DNA from: MTP4 sp052056915
Lineage (GTDB): Archaea > Halobacteriota > Methanosarcinia > Methanosarcinales > Methanosarcinaceae
DNA length: 64,000 bases
NCBI RefSeq assembly: GCF_052056915.1
Contig: NZ_CP195119.1
Location: forward strand, 1,054,001-1,118,000
Direction of reading: 5' to 3'
Below the pieces are notes generated by a model that saw only the letters and a list, made by a program, of their open reading frames with translations, ran no database searches and was not told where the DNA came from. The stretch's first letter is position 1. Every line of letters begins with the position of its first letter. Shown in pieces: positions 9,432-18,266 of this stretch. The position numbers and the translations under genes were made by a program.

Positions 9432-12410
9432 TTGGTTGATCAGGAAGAAATCCATAGAAAATCTAATAGTGCAGATACAGAAAAAAGTGGAAAAGTAGTG
9501 GGTCAACTAAGTAGCAAATTTAAATATCATTCTGATAAAGAAAAGGCGGAAGATGATTTACACAGACTGACTTCAGATAAAAACAGTGATGTGCGAAGGA
9601 TTGCGGCAGAAGTACTTATAAACGTTTTTGAATATGCTCCAGATAAAGAACAGGCGTGGAAAGATATTCACAGACTGACTTACAATGAAAACAGGTATGT
9701 TCTGTTGAAAGTGGCAGAAGTACTTATAACTGTTTTTGAACATGTTCCGGATAAAGAACAGGCGTGGAAAGATTTAGTCAGGCTGACTTCTGATGAAGAC
9801 AAATATGTGCGGTTGAAAGCGGTAGAAGCACTTATAGCTGTTATTGAACATGTTCCGGATAAGGAACAGGCGTGGAAAGATTTACACAAACTGACTTCTG
9901 ATGAAGATAGCGATGTGCGGTTGAAAGTGGCAAGAGCACTTATAACTGTTTTTGAACAGGTTCTGGAAAAGGAACAGATGTGGAAAGATTTACACAGACT
10001 CACTTATGATGAAGACAAATATGTGCGGTTGAAAGCGGCAAGAGCACTTATAACTGTTTTTGAACAGGTTCCGGATAAAGAGCAGGCGTGGAAAGATTTA
10101 GTCAGACTGGCTTCTGATGAAGACAAATATGTGCAATGGAAAGTGGTAGAAGCATTTATAATTGTTTTTAAACATGTTCCGGATAAGGAGCAGGCGTGGA
10201 AAGATTTAGTTAGACTGACTTCTGATGAAGACAAATATGTGCGGTTGAAAGCGGTAGAAGCACTTATAACTGTTTTTGAACGTGTTCCGGATAAAGAACA
10301 GGTATGGAAAGATTTAGTCAGACTGACTTCAGATGAAGATAGCGATGTGCAATGGAAAGTGGTAGAAACACTTATAACTGTTTTTGAACATGTTCCCGAT
10401 AAAGAACAGGCGTGGAAAGATTTACACAAACTGACTTCTGATGAAGACAGCGATGTGCGGTTGAAAGCGGTAGAAACACTTATAACTGTTTTTGAACAGG
10501 TTCCGGATAAAGAACAGGTATGGAAAGATTTAGTCAGACTGACTTCTGATGAAGACAAATATGTGCGGTTGAAAGCGGCAGAAACACTTATAACTGTTTT
10601 TGAACAGGTTCCGAATAAAGAACAGGCGTGCAAAGATTTACACAGACTCACTTATGATGAAGACAACTATGTGCGGTTGAAAGCGGCAGAAACACTTATA
10701 ACTGTTTTTGAACAGGTTCCGGATAAAGAACAGTTATGCAAAGATTTACACAGACTCACTTATGATGAAGACAACTATGTGCGAAGATATGCGGCAGGAG
10801 CACTTGGAACAGTTTTTCGATATGTGCCGGATAAAGAGCAGGCGTGGAAAGATTTACACAGACTCACTTCAGATGAAGACAACTATGTGCGGTTGAAAGC
10901 GGCAGAAACACTTATAAGTGTTTTTGAACAGGTTCCGGATAAAGAACAGTTATGCAAAGATTTACACAGACTCACTTATGATGAAGACAACTATGTGCGA
11001 AGATATGCGGCAGGAGCACTTGGAACAGTTTTTCGATATGTGCCGGATAAAGAGCAGGCGTGGAAAGATTTACACAGACTCACTTCAGATGAAGACAACT
11101 ATGTGCGGTTGAAAGCGGCAGAAACACTTGGAACAGTTTTTCGATATGTGCCGGATAAAGAGCAGGCGTGGAAAGATTTACACAGACTCACTTCAGATGA
11201 AGACAGCTATTTACGAGTAAATGCATATCACTCTCTGGGTAGAATCTCAATATATAGAGCGTCTCAATCCAAGAGTGAAGAAGTATACTTAGAAGAACTA
11301 GAAAAAGCGATTGAATTTTTTGAAAAAGCATCAAAGGAGTCTACTTGGGATAATCCATCGAAATTTTGCTTCCCCTTTTACCGTTCATTTTATACAATAA
11401 TTTCTGCTAAAAAGCGAGAAGCAAAAGATGAAGTTGAGAAATACCTCACAGAGGCAAAAACTGAGATCGGTAGATCAGAGAATAAAAAACTACTCTTCGA
11501 AGCAGTTGAAAATCTTGCTAATGCATTAAAAGAAGTCCAGAACCTTGAAAATATGGATCTGGAAGCAAAGAAAGGAGAACTCAATTTTTACAGGAAATAC
11601 TGCGAGCAAGCCGCAGAGTTGATGAAGAATACCGAAGAAAAGGCACCATCTGCTACAATAGTAATGAGAAAAGGGTTTCCCATTCTCGATCGTAATCTGA
11701 AATCCCTTCTCGAAGAAATCCAGGAAAAAGCAAAGACCGCGTGCCAGGTATCGAAAGATACTGATACGGAAGAAATTGCATGCGCTGTCAGTCGAGAAGT
11801 TCAGAAATGGGAAATAGGTAGTCAGGAAGAAATGAGCTGGCATGTTGAAAGCCTCATTTTTACTTTAGAATCAACTATCCCTAAAACATCCAAAAATCAG
11901 CATGTTTTTGATAGAATTAGCCAAATTCGGGAAGAAAGGGATATTGTAAAACAATATGCAATAGTCTGTACTATCATTCCTTTGATCCCACATTTATCCA
12001 TGAATGAAAAGATAATCAACATGGAACAAGGGATTTCCGACCTTAAAATAGGTTTAGGTGAAGTAAACAAAAAAACAACTCCAATTCTAAATGAAATTAA
12101 AGGATTAAGAGACTCAGTTGACAGATTAGTAGAATCGGTAGATGAACTACAAAACCCACAGGAATATCTCGAGATCATCCAACGGACTCTGGAAGAGATC
12201 AAAAACGATATCCCTGGAATGAAAGAAAAGATTGATGAAGTACTCTATGAATTATATTCTCCTTTGAGTACGACTCAAAAACTTAAGGTTGCCATTCCAA
12301 TAATTCCACTACTCGCCTCTTATGAAATGGAAACTAATGTTCCTAAGCTTGTAGCTGACAAGATTTATGAGTTGAAGAACCTGATTTTCCGTTTTAAGGG
12401 TAATGAATGA
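9432..12410 (+). CDS. Large HEAT-like repeat protein with coiled-coil C-terminal domain
   Basis: A 992-residue protein. Residues ~36-610 are sixteen consecutive 36-residue helical repeats of the form PDKEQAWKDLHRLTSDED followed by YVRLKAAETLITVFEQV, a HEAT/armadillo-type alpha-solenoid. The ~380-residue C-terminal part is helical and charged, with a likely coiled coil around 840-910 and a weakly hydrophobic segment IIPLIPHL. No nuclease, ATPase or membrane domain was recognised. From memory, similar solenoid proteins with this C-terminal type occur as paralogs in Methanosarcina; this is not verified. The start is TTG 9432. Its AT-rich codon use contrasts with gyrA upstream. It converges with the nuclease-like gene at 12477. 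A scaffold or sensor role is inferred only from the solenoid fold. Confidence 0.85.
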   Translation: MVDQEEIHRKSNSADTEKSGKVVGQLSSKFKYHSDKEKAEDDLHRLTSDKNSDVRRIAAEVLINVFEYAPDKEQAWKDIHRLTYNENRYVLLKVAEVLITVFEHVPDKEQAWKDLVRLTSDEDKYVRLKAVEALIAVIEHVPDKEQAWKDLHKLTSDEDSDVRLKVARALITVFEQVLEKEQMWKDLHRLTYDEDKYVRLKAARALITVFEQVPDKEQAWKDLVRLASDEDKYVQWKVVEAFIIVFKHVPDKEQAWKDLVRLTSDEDKYVRLKAVEALITVFERVPDKEQVWKDLVRLTSDEDSDVQWKVVETLITVFEHVPDKEQAWKDLHKLTSDEDSDVRLKAVETLITVFEQVPDKEQVWKDLVRLTSDEDKYVRLKAAETLITVFEQVPNKEQACKDLHRLTYDEDNYVRLKAAETLITVFEQVPDKEQLCKDLHRLTYDEDNYVRRYAAGALGTVFRYVPDKEQAWKDLHRLTSDEDNYVRLKAAETLISVFEQVPDKEQLCKDLHRLTYDEDNYVRRYAAGALGTVFRYVPDKEQAWKDLHRLTSDEDNYVRLKAAETLGTVFRYVPDKEQAWKDLHRLTSDEDSYLRVNAYHSLGRISIYRASQSKSEEVYLEELEKAIEFFEKASKESTWDNPSKFCFPFYRSFYTIISAKKREAKDEVEKYLTEAKTEIGRSENKKLLFEAVENLANALKEVQNLENMDLEAKKGELNFYRKYCEQAAELMKNTEEKAPSATIVMRKGFPILDRNLKSLLEEIQEKAKTACQVSKDTDTEEIACAVSREVQKWEIGSQEEMSWHVESLIFTLESTIPKTSKNQHVFDRISQIREERDIVKQYAIVCTIIPLIPHLSMNEKIINMEQGISDLKIGLGEVNKKTTPILNEIKGLRDSVDRLVESVDELQNPQEYLEIIQRTLEEIKNDIPGMKEKIDEVLYELYSPLSTTQKLKVAIPIIPLLASYEMETNVPKLVADKIYELKNLIFRFKGNE
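9534..11215 (+). repeat. 108-bp coding tandem repeat, about 16 units
   Basis: The HEAT-like region is a 108-bp tandem array. Successive gttccggataaagaac anchors are spaced exactly 108 bp (for example 9744 and 9852). Units 12-13 are repeated almost identically as 14-15, giving a 216-bp higher-order unit near 10735-11160, so the array has expanded recently by whole units. Confidence 0.9.
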
Positions 12411-12476
12411 TAGATTTCCAGACCCACTAAGTTTGATAAATAGGATTATAATGTTGAGGCTAAAAAACCGGGTGAT

Positions 12477-13580
12477 TTACTTTTTAATTGGAGGAATTTT
12501 CCAAGGTAAATGAGGGTATTTGATTTTGAATTCATCGACCTCATCAAGAATATTTAATAAATGAGTTCGTACTGTCTCCAAGTGATCATCTTCATGAAGG
12601 AACTTATCAAGGGTTGTAAGATGCTCTATTCCAGCCCAAGATTTTGATGCATTCAACCCGTAACCTGTCCAATTTTCTGAATCTTCTACAATGTTTTTCA
12701 TTGCCTCAATTATTTCATCACGTTTATTCGCATTTGGAGATACTTCTATTGAGAATCCAACTTTTGGGTAATCATTCATATCTAAGTTTTTCAGCCAATA
12801 ACCTAAGTAAAAACCAAATTCATAGTTTTGGGTTTGAGATTGATAATAAACGTAAGTATCATAATCCTTTAGGTGTGTCATACAACTAGATTTTTGGGAA
12901 ATGCCTCCCGCAATTCTTTCGAATTTTTCAGAAACTTCCCCAAACATTGTTTCATCCATCATTTTTTTTACTCGAGGGAAGTTTGTTAAAGCTAAAAGAT
13001 CAATACTAGAAAATCTGTTGTTAACCGACAGATTTGACTCCTCCATAAATTCTAAAGTTTCGTTAACTAATTCATTCTGTGCTTGTTTATTGAATAGTTT
13101 CAAAAAATTGTATATCTGGTACCATCTTAATTGAAAGAAAAAGAGTTTGTTTCCGTTAGAACATTTTTTAAAAATATAGTCAGATTCCTTTTTTTCATAA
13201 TTTTTTGTTATGTAAACCAAGATCCCTCTGTTAATTGAACTGAGGTTGTCTAGATGTTCCGCATATCTCTGAAGTTGCTGATAGCCTTCGCCTGAATTAA
13301 TTTTACATTCAATAAATATTATTTCTTTATAATTGCCCTCTGAAACTTCAATATAAATATCCGGCTTACTTCCAGAAAAGTGATTATCCAAAAGTCCAAA
13401 AGATGCCTGAGTTTCTACGAATACATTTTTATGATTAGTTTCTGATACGTCAAATTCTTTTAGCCAACTACTTAGCAAGTAAGAATCTGATTTCAAAAGA
13501 TGAGCAAAAATCTCTGTGAAGAAATCTTCTTGTGGGATTTGATTTGGGTTTAATTGAAGCAAATTACTAAACAAGGACAT
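12477..13580 (-). CDS. PD-(D/E)XK nuclease superfamily protein
   Basis: A 367-residue protein. The N-terminal third matches the PD-(D/E)XK fold: a conserved Glu in EDFFTEIFAHLL (~19-30), the metal-binding Asp in SKPDIYIEV (Asp74), the core IIFIECKINS (Glu91, Lys93), then a QQLQRYAEHL helix. This is the layout of the PDDEXK_4-type proteins often found in phage-defence and mobile loci. The C-terminal half has no recognised domain. It is convergent with the HEAT-repeat gene (66 bp between stops) and divergent from the membrane-protein gene at 13647. Its role as a nuclease is inferred from the motif; substrate unknown. Confidence 0.75.
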   Translation of the reverse strand: MSLFSNLLQLNPNQIPQEDFFTEIFAHLLKSDSYLLSSWLKEFDVSETNHKNVFVETQASFGLLDNHFSGSKPDIYIEVSEGNYKEIIFIECKINSGEGYQQLQRYAEHLDNLSSINRGILVYITKNYEKKESDYIFKKCSNGNKLFFFQLRWYQIYNFLKLFNKQAQNELVNETLEFMEESNLSVNNRFSSIDLLALTNFPRVKKMMDETMFGEVSEKFERIAGGISQKSSCMTHLKDYDTYVYYQSQTQNYEFGFYLGYWLKNLDMNDYPKVGFSIEVSPNANKRDEIIEAMKNIVEDSENWTGYGLNASKSWAGIEHLTTLDKFLHEDDHLETVRTHLLNILDEVDEFKIKYPHLPWKIPPIKK

Positions 13581-13646
13581 AAGAATATCTCAATATTTTA
13601 ATAGTTGTTCTTTCTACTTTTAAGGGGATACTATATAATATAGAGG

Positions 13647-14387
13647 GTGAGGAGAATATTTAATTTTAGGAACGGAAATAAAATAAAAGAACTTCTGGTC
13701 AAAGCATCTATTAAGTGTCTTTTGAGTGTGAGAGATGACATGACCAATATTTATGAGGAATGCATTAAGAACCTGATGGAAAATAAATTAACAAAAACCT
13801 CATTCAATAAAAGAAATTCTTATTGGTTGGGAATTGTTAGAAGAAGTGAAGAAAACTCAAAAAAGTATGATCCACACAAAAAGGTAAATTATAAATTGGA
13901 TCGCTATATCGGGAAACTAAACTTTTTTGATGACTTTGGATCTTATTGCCAACATATTTTAACTATTTTACTGCTAATTTTTGGTACCAGTTTTATTGGA
14001 AGCTTGGGAAGTTGTTTAAGTATTATTTTATTAGTTGTTTTCTTAATTCTCCTCATATTAAAATATTATTTGAGGATATTAAAAACCGATACTGAAATAA
14101 TTCAAACTATGAATAACAGATTAGCCTATGGTAACAATGAAAGTGTAAATGATAGAAAGAGTTTATTGATTGCAAAGATTGTTTGGAACAGGGCATTATG
14201 CAATTATAATTCAATATCTGGATTTATATTTCTTGGTGTGACAAAAATTGTATGGAATAGATTTTACAGTTCATTGATTATGAAATTATCATACATAGTT
14301 CCCCCATATATTCCGGAATACGTTGAGAAAAACCGTAGTAAGAGAGAATTTAGAAAATATATTATTAGACACTATTTTAAAACATGA
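13647..14387 (+). CDS. Hypothetical membrane protein with two adjacent helices
   Basis: A 246-residue, Lys/Asn-rich protein. A hydrophobic stretch at about 106-147 should form a transmembrane hairpin, flanked by basic cytosolic-looking segments. No family was recognised. It starts at GTG 13647 and is divergent from the nuclease-like gene with 66 bp between them, so the two probably share a promoter region. The low GC content matches the rest of the island. The two-helix plus soluble-domain layout resembles membrane effectors of defence loci, but no sequence evidence proves that. Confidence 0.6.
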   Translation: MRRIFNFRNGNKIKELLVKASIKCLLSVRDDMTNIYEECIKNLMENKLTKTSFNKRNSYWLGIVRRSEENSKKYDPHKKVNYKLDRYIGKLNFFDDFGSYCQHILTILLLIFGTSFIGSLGSCLSIILLVVFLILLILKYYLRILKTDTEIIQTMNNRLAYGNNESVNDRKSLLIAKIVWNRALCNYNSISGFIFLGVTKIVWNRFYSSLIMKLSYIVPPYIPEYVEKNRSKREFRKYIIRHYFKT

Positions 14388-14404
14388 AAAATTCGTATCG
14401 AAAA

Positions 14405-15092
14405 TCGGGTAAGACCACCCCTTCCACATCCATCTCCTATTTAAAAAGCCCACCCTCCACCTCACAAATCATTTAGAAAGCGGCTAAGAGAGCTTTAAAA
14501 GGGGTTCCGTGGAGATCGATTTTTCAAGCGGTTCGTGGGGGATGAGCGGGAGGAGCCCGCCGACGAAAAATAAAAAAGAAGTTATTTTAATCCGCCGAAC
14601 GAGCACCTCAAATCGAGAAAAGCCGCCCCCTCCGCCTTCGAATCCTCCTCTGAAAAAAGCCCGGCCTCCTCATCAAAAATCTATTAGAAAATGAAACTCG
14701 GAGGAGAGGAGCGAGGAAGAACTTCAGATTTCAAACGGTTCGTGGGGATGAGCAGGAGCAGCCCACAGGCGAAAAATAAAAAGGAAGTTATTTTAGTCCC
14801 GCCAAACGAAATCCTCAGATCGAGAAAAAACCGCTCCATTCACCTTCTACTCCTCCTCTGAAAAAAGCCCGGCCTCCGCCTAAAAATCTGTTAGAAAATG
14901 AAACTCGGAGGAGAGGGGCGAGGAAGAAATTCAGATTGCAAACGGTTCGTGGGGGATGAGCGGGAGGAGCCCGCCCGAGAAAAATAAAAAAGAAGTTATT
15001 TTTGTCCGCCGAAAGTAATCCTCAGATCGAGAAAAACCGCCCCATTCACCTTTCTACTCCTTCTCTGAAAAAAGCCCGGCCTCCTTCATAGG
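14405..15092 (+). repeat. 207-bp repeat family, block 1 (three copies plus partial)
   Basis: Three consecutive copies of a ~207-bp unit, with anchors gttcgtgggg(g)atgagc at 14531, 14738 and 14945, preceded by a degenerate tail of another copy (14405-14480). Each unit runs: anchor, purine-rich ggaggagcccgcc, gaaaaataaaaaagaagttatttt, a ccgccgaacg box, pyrimidine-rich cgccccctcc and ctactcctcctctg, aaaaagcccggcctccgc, then gttagaaaatgaaactcggaggagaggggcgagg. The pyrimidine boxes can pair with the purine box near the unit end. Small indels break any reading frame. Confidence 0.85.
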
Positions 15093-15192
15093 TGATCTTT
15101 TGGATAAGGTAGTTCCCGGTTTTTTAGAAGATTTTCAGAATACAGGATCCGGCGAAGTCGTAATGTTTCTCAGAAAACGGGGCAACAACACG

Positions 15193-15212
15193 CCCGCGAA
15201 GCGGGCGGCGTA
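15193..15212 (+). terminator. GC-rich hairpin
   Basis: A perfect 7-bp stem, cgcccgc-gaa-gcgggcg, between repeat block 1 and the UDG-like gene. It could be a terminator for transcription leaving the repeats, but lacks a strong T-run. Confidence 0.35.
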
Positions 15213-15305
15213 GTCCAAAATTAAAAAACTACAGATTAAATGATAAAAAATTATTAATTAGTTGCGTCATAAGAAATAACAAAACCATGAATTACAGGTG
15301 AAAAT

Positions 15306-16052
15306 ATGGAAGCGGGTATTTCAGAATCAGGTTTAGAAGGTAAAAATGAAAAAATGACAGAAACCATAAACAATATTCGCAACTGTGAACTAGGATGTTA
15401 CCGGGATAGGTACCTGTTTCCTCTAAAAACAACTGGAAATCGGACAATCAGCATTAATGAACTGGTCAACGGTAAACCACTGATAGATGATTGGAGAGGT
15501 CAAAAAGTCCTGTTTATTTCTCAGGCTCCGTCAAAGCAGGCATGGGCAGACCATGAATTGAATTCATTAAAAAATTCATTTTTATCGGATTTTTTGCTAC
15601 CAAAAGTTTACCCAGAAGAAAATCTGGAAACAGCAATCGAAAAATGGAAAAATTCCGTATTCTGGATTCACACGGCAAATTGTTATCCATTCGTATTCAG
15701 TAAAGAAAGAAAAAGAGATCGTTCGCCAGATATGAAATGTGCAAATCGATATTTTGGCCAGATCATTGATGTGATGAAACCGGAATTAATCATTCTGATG
15801 GGATTGAGTTCAACCAAATATTTCTCACATTGTTTTAAACTCCTGCTACAACACAAGAAAACAGGATATCCTACTCTAAATGAAATCATAGACTTGCAAT
15901 ATAACAACCTGGGAAAAAGTATTTTCATTTCCTCAAAAAGCGATAAAAAAGCAATTTATGATACTGTTATAATCCCACATGCTGCAGATTGGAACAAATT
16001 ATCCGAAAAGGAAAAATTTGCTTATGAGCTCCTCTTCAAGAAACTGAATTGA
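15306..16052 (+). CDS. Uracil-DNA glycosylase superfamily protein
   Basis: A 248-residue protein with the fold signature of uracil-DNA glycosylases. Motifs: VLFISQAPSKQAW (68-80) in place of the GEAPG loop, WIHTANCYPF (120-129), KCANRYFGQIIDVMKPELIILMG (144-166), and a C-terminal IIPHAADWN in place of the His-containing loop. It would excise damaged bases or act on modified DNA. The usual four Fe-S cysteines of family 4 are not all evident; only NCELGC near residue 27 resembles one. ATG 15306 has AGGTG 6 nt upstream. It is isolated between repeat blocks 1 and 2, so it looks like cargo of the repeat locus. Confidence 0.7.
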   Translation: MEAGISESGLEGKNEKMTETINNIRNCELGCYRDRYLFPLKTTGNRTISINELVNGKPLIDDWRGQKVLFISQAPSKQAWADHELNSLKNSFLSDFLLPKVYPEENLETAIEKWKNSVFWIHTANCYPFVFSKERKRDRSPDMKCANRYFGQIIDVMKPELIILMGLSSTKYFSHCFKLLLQHKKTGYPTLNEIIDLQYNNLGKSIFISSKSDKKAIYDTVIIPHAADWNKLSEKEKFAYELLFKKLN

Positions 16053-16119
16053 AATCCTAAGCTTCAAGATAACCTGTAAACTGTTGCGCATGAAAGATTT
16101 TTGTCGGGGCTCCATGAAA

Positions 16120-16500
16120 CATCGATTTTGTAAACGGTTCGTGGGGGATGAGCGGTAGCAGCTCGCCGGAGAAAAATAAAAATACAGTTATTTTAGTCCG
16201 CCGAACGAGATCCTCAGATCGAGAAAAAGCCGCCACCTCCGCATTCTACTCCTCCTCTGAAAAAAGCCCGGCCTCCACCTCATCAATCTGTTAGAAAATG
16301 AAACTCGGAGGAGAGGGGCGAGGGAGAACTTCAGATTGCAAACGGTTCGTGGGGGATGAGCAGTAGCAGCCCGCCGGAGAAAAATAAAAAGACAGTTATT
16401 TTAATCCGCCGAACGTGATCCTCAAATCGAGAAAAAGCCGCCCCCTCAGCCTTCTACATCTCCTCTGGAAAAAGCCCGGCCTCCGCATCAAAAATCAGAA
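16120..16500 (+). repeat. 207-bp repeat family, block 2 (two copies)
   Basis: Two copies with anchors at 16137 and 16345, spaced 208 bp, in the same orientation as block 1. They begin soon after the UDG-like gene and end where hairpin cassette 1 begins. Confidence 0.85.
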
Positions 16501-16515
16501 AAAGCACCTAAAATC

Positions 16516-16654
16516 GTCCTCTTGAGCGAACGAAGTGAGCGAAAAGGACCGCGTACTCCCGAGGCGCAATTCGGGAAGGACACCGTGCTGTTGCACTTAC
16601 AGTGCAACTCCCAGAAAATCTCCGATTTTCTGTGATCCCGAAGCGGAACTCGGG
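16516..16654 (+). repeat. Hairpin cassette, copy 1 (five stems)
   Basis: Five consecutive potential stem-loops: gtcctctt...aaaaggac (16516-16549), cccga...tcggg (16558-16575), ttgcacttacagtgcaa (16591-16607), cagaaaatc...gattttctg (16612-16632), and cccga...tcggg (16637-16654). The same cassette recurs, full or shortened, at 17963, 18206 and 18657. It is followed immediately by the hicA stop codon. Confidence 0.8.
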
Positions 16655-16656
16655 TG

Positions 16657-16899
16657 TTAGAAAACGATAAGGCTCTTTATGAGTTCGATCCACTCATCCC
16701 TGGTAATTTTTACATCCTTTATGATTTTGTTGATCATTCCTTTTCCAATCTTTTCAGTTGGATGCACCGGAATGATTGTCGTCCTGCCATCGGGATGCCG
16801 CATAAACAGGTGGCTGCCCTTCTGCCTTACCTGTTCAAACCCCAGGTTTTCAAGTGCTTTTATGACTTTTTTGTGAGGAAGAGGGCTAATCTTACTCAT
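16657..16899 (-). CDS. hicA: HicA family mRNA interferase toxin
   Basis: An 80-residue protein with the compact dsRBD-like HicA fold: VIKALENLGFEQVRQKGSHLF, with the catalytic His in the GSH motif (His30), and HPDGRTTIIPVHPTEKIGKG. HicA toxins cleave mRNA when not bound by HicB. Its ATG directly follows the hicB stop, so the pair is coupled. The last codons (IVF-stop) fall in the gttagaaaac sequence that closes hairpin cassette copy 1, so the gene end abuts the repeat. Confidence 0.9.
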   Translation of the reverse strand: MSKISPLPHKKVIKALENLGFEQVRQKGSHLFMRHPDGRTTIIPVHPTEKIGKGMINKIIKDVKITRDEWIELIKSLIVF

Positions 16900-17115
16900 T
16901 CAGATGCCAACCTTAACCTTCTGAATCCCGATAAAATCGAGTTTTTCCCCGGTTTTTTCGGATTCGACCTCAAGGTAGAGTTCAATAGCTTCTTTTATCC
17001 GCCTGTTAAGTTCGTCCAGAGTCTCTGCCTGGGTATGGCAGCCCTCGAGTTCGGGCACGGATGCCACATAAATTCCATCTTCATCCTGCTCGATTACAAC
17101 AGTAAATTCTCTCAT
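16900..17115 (-). CDS. hicB: HicB family antitoxin
   Basis: A 71-residue partial RNase H-like HicB domain: FTVVIEQDEDGIYVASVPELEGCHTQAETLDELNRRIKEAIELYLE is the family core. It neutralises HicA and in other systems autoregulates. There is no separate DNA-binding domain at the C-terminus. A GAGGA lies about 12 nt upstream of ATG 17115. Gene order is hicB then hicA, on the opposite strand to the flanking repeats. Confidence 0.9.
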   Translation of the reverse strand: MREFTVVIEQDEDGIYVASVPELEGCHTQAETLDELNRRIKEAIELYLEVESEKTGEKLDFIGIQKVKVGI

Positions 17116-17140
17116 TCAGTCTTTCCTCATTTAAAAATGT

Positions 17141-17150
17141 CTTATAAATC
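17141..17150 (-). promoter_or_regulatory. Candidate TATA box for hicBA
   Basis: On the minus strand gatttataag lies 26-35 nt upstream of the hicB start, the right position for an archaeal TATA element with a very short leader. It is based on spacing only. Confidence 0.35.
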
Positions 17151-17175
17151 ATATTCCGGTGATTTTATTTATACC

Positions 17176-17958
17176 TGTGGAGGGGATGAGCGGGAGGAGC
17201 TCCCGGCGAAAAATAAAAAAGAAGTTATGTTAATTCGCGGAACGTGATCCTCAGATCGAGAAAAAGCCGCCCCTTTCACATTCTACTCCTCCTCTGAAAA
17301 AAGCCCGGCCTCCGCATCAGCAATCTGTTAGAAAATGAAACTCGGAGGAGAGGGGCGAGGAAGAACTTCAGATTGCAAAAGGTTCGTGGGGGATGAGCGA
17401 GAGGAGTCCTCGGCGAAAAATAAAAAAGAAGTTATTTTAGTCCGCCGAACGTGATCTTCAGATCGAAAAAACCGCCCCCTCCACCTTCTACTCCTCCTCT
17501 GAAAAAAGCCCGGCCTCCGCATCAGCAATCTGTTAGAAAATGAAACTCGGAGGAGAGGGGCGAGGGAGAACTTCAGATTGCAAACGGTTCGTGGGGGATG
17601 AGCGGAAGGAGTCCACAAGCAAAAAATAAAAAAGAAGTTATTTTAGTCCGCCGAACGTAATCCTCGAATAGAGAAAAAGCCGCCCCTCCGCTTTCTACTC
17701 CTCCTCTTAAAAAAGCCCGGCCTCCGCCTCATCAATATGTTAGAAAATGGAACTCGGATGAGAGGGGCGAGGGAGAACTTCAGATTGCAAACGGTTCGTG
17801 GGGGATGAGCGGGAGGAGCCCGCAGACGAAAAATAAAAAAGAAGTTATTTTAATCTGCCGAACGTAATCCTCAATTCGAGAAAAAGCCGCCCCGTTAATT
17901 TTCTACTCCTCTGAAAAAGGCCCGGCCTCCGCATCAAAAATCATGAAAAAACACCTGA
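17176..17958 (+). repeat. 207-bp repeat family, block 3a (four copies)
   Basis: Anchors near 17178 (5' truncated at the hicB promoter side), 17382, 17587 and 17794, spaced 204-207 bp, all in the same orientation. The last copy runs into hairpin cassette copy 2. No gene is credible here. Confidence 0.85.
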
Positions 17959-17962
17959 AATC

Positions 17963-18022
17963 GTCCTCTTGAGCGAACGAAGTGAGGGAAAAGGACACCG
18001 TGCTCCCGAAGCGGAACTCGGG
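17963..18022 (+). repeat. Hairpin cassette, copy 2 (short form, two stems)
   Basis: The stem gtcctctt...aaaaggac is joined by accgtgct directly to cccgaagcggaactcggg. The three middle hairpins of copy 1 are absent. It is inserted between two units of the 207-bp repeat, lengthening their spacing to 240 bp. Confidence 0.8.
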
Positions 18023-18195
18023 TGTTACAAACGGTTCGTGGGGGATGAGCGGGAAGAACCCGTCGGCGAAAAATAAAAAAGAAGTTATTTTAGTCCGACG
18101 GACGCAATCCTCAGATCGAGAAAAAGCCGCCCCTCCACCTTCTACCCCTCCTCTGAAAAAAGCCCGGCCTCCGCCTCATCAATCTGTTAGAAAAC
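18023..18195 (+). repeat. 207-bp repeat family, single unit between cassettes 2 and 3
   Basis: Anchor at 18034. The unit ends at gttagaaaac near 18195, just before cassette copy 3; the tail ctcggaggagaggggcgagg is replaced by the cassette. Confidence 0.8.
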
Positions 18196-18205
18196 GGATA
18201 AAATC

Positions 18206-18266
18206 GTCCTCTTGGGCGAACGAAGTGAGGGAAAAGGACACCGTGCTCCCGAAGCGGAACTCGGGT
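18206..18266 (+). repeat. Hairpin cassette, copy 3 (short form, two stems)
   Basis: The same short form as copy 2 (first and last stems only), with gggcg for gagcg in the first stem loop. It is followed directly by the next 207-bp unit (anchor 18277). Confidence 0.8.

Noticed and set aside
10004..10651. 215-codon minus-strand frame opposite the HEAT repeats
   Set aside because: Antisense shadow of the 108-bp coding repeats; its Ser/Thr/Cys-rich repeats only mirror the plus-strand codons.
14509..14694. 61-codon open frame in the first 207-bp unit
   Set aside because: Same repeat-derived frame; the next copy (anchor 14738) has a one-base deletion that destroys it.
16654..17247. 197-codon plus-strand frame covering hicBA
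   Set aside because: Antisense to two motif-confirmed genes; its product is a mirror of HicA and HicB codons.
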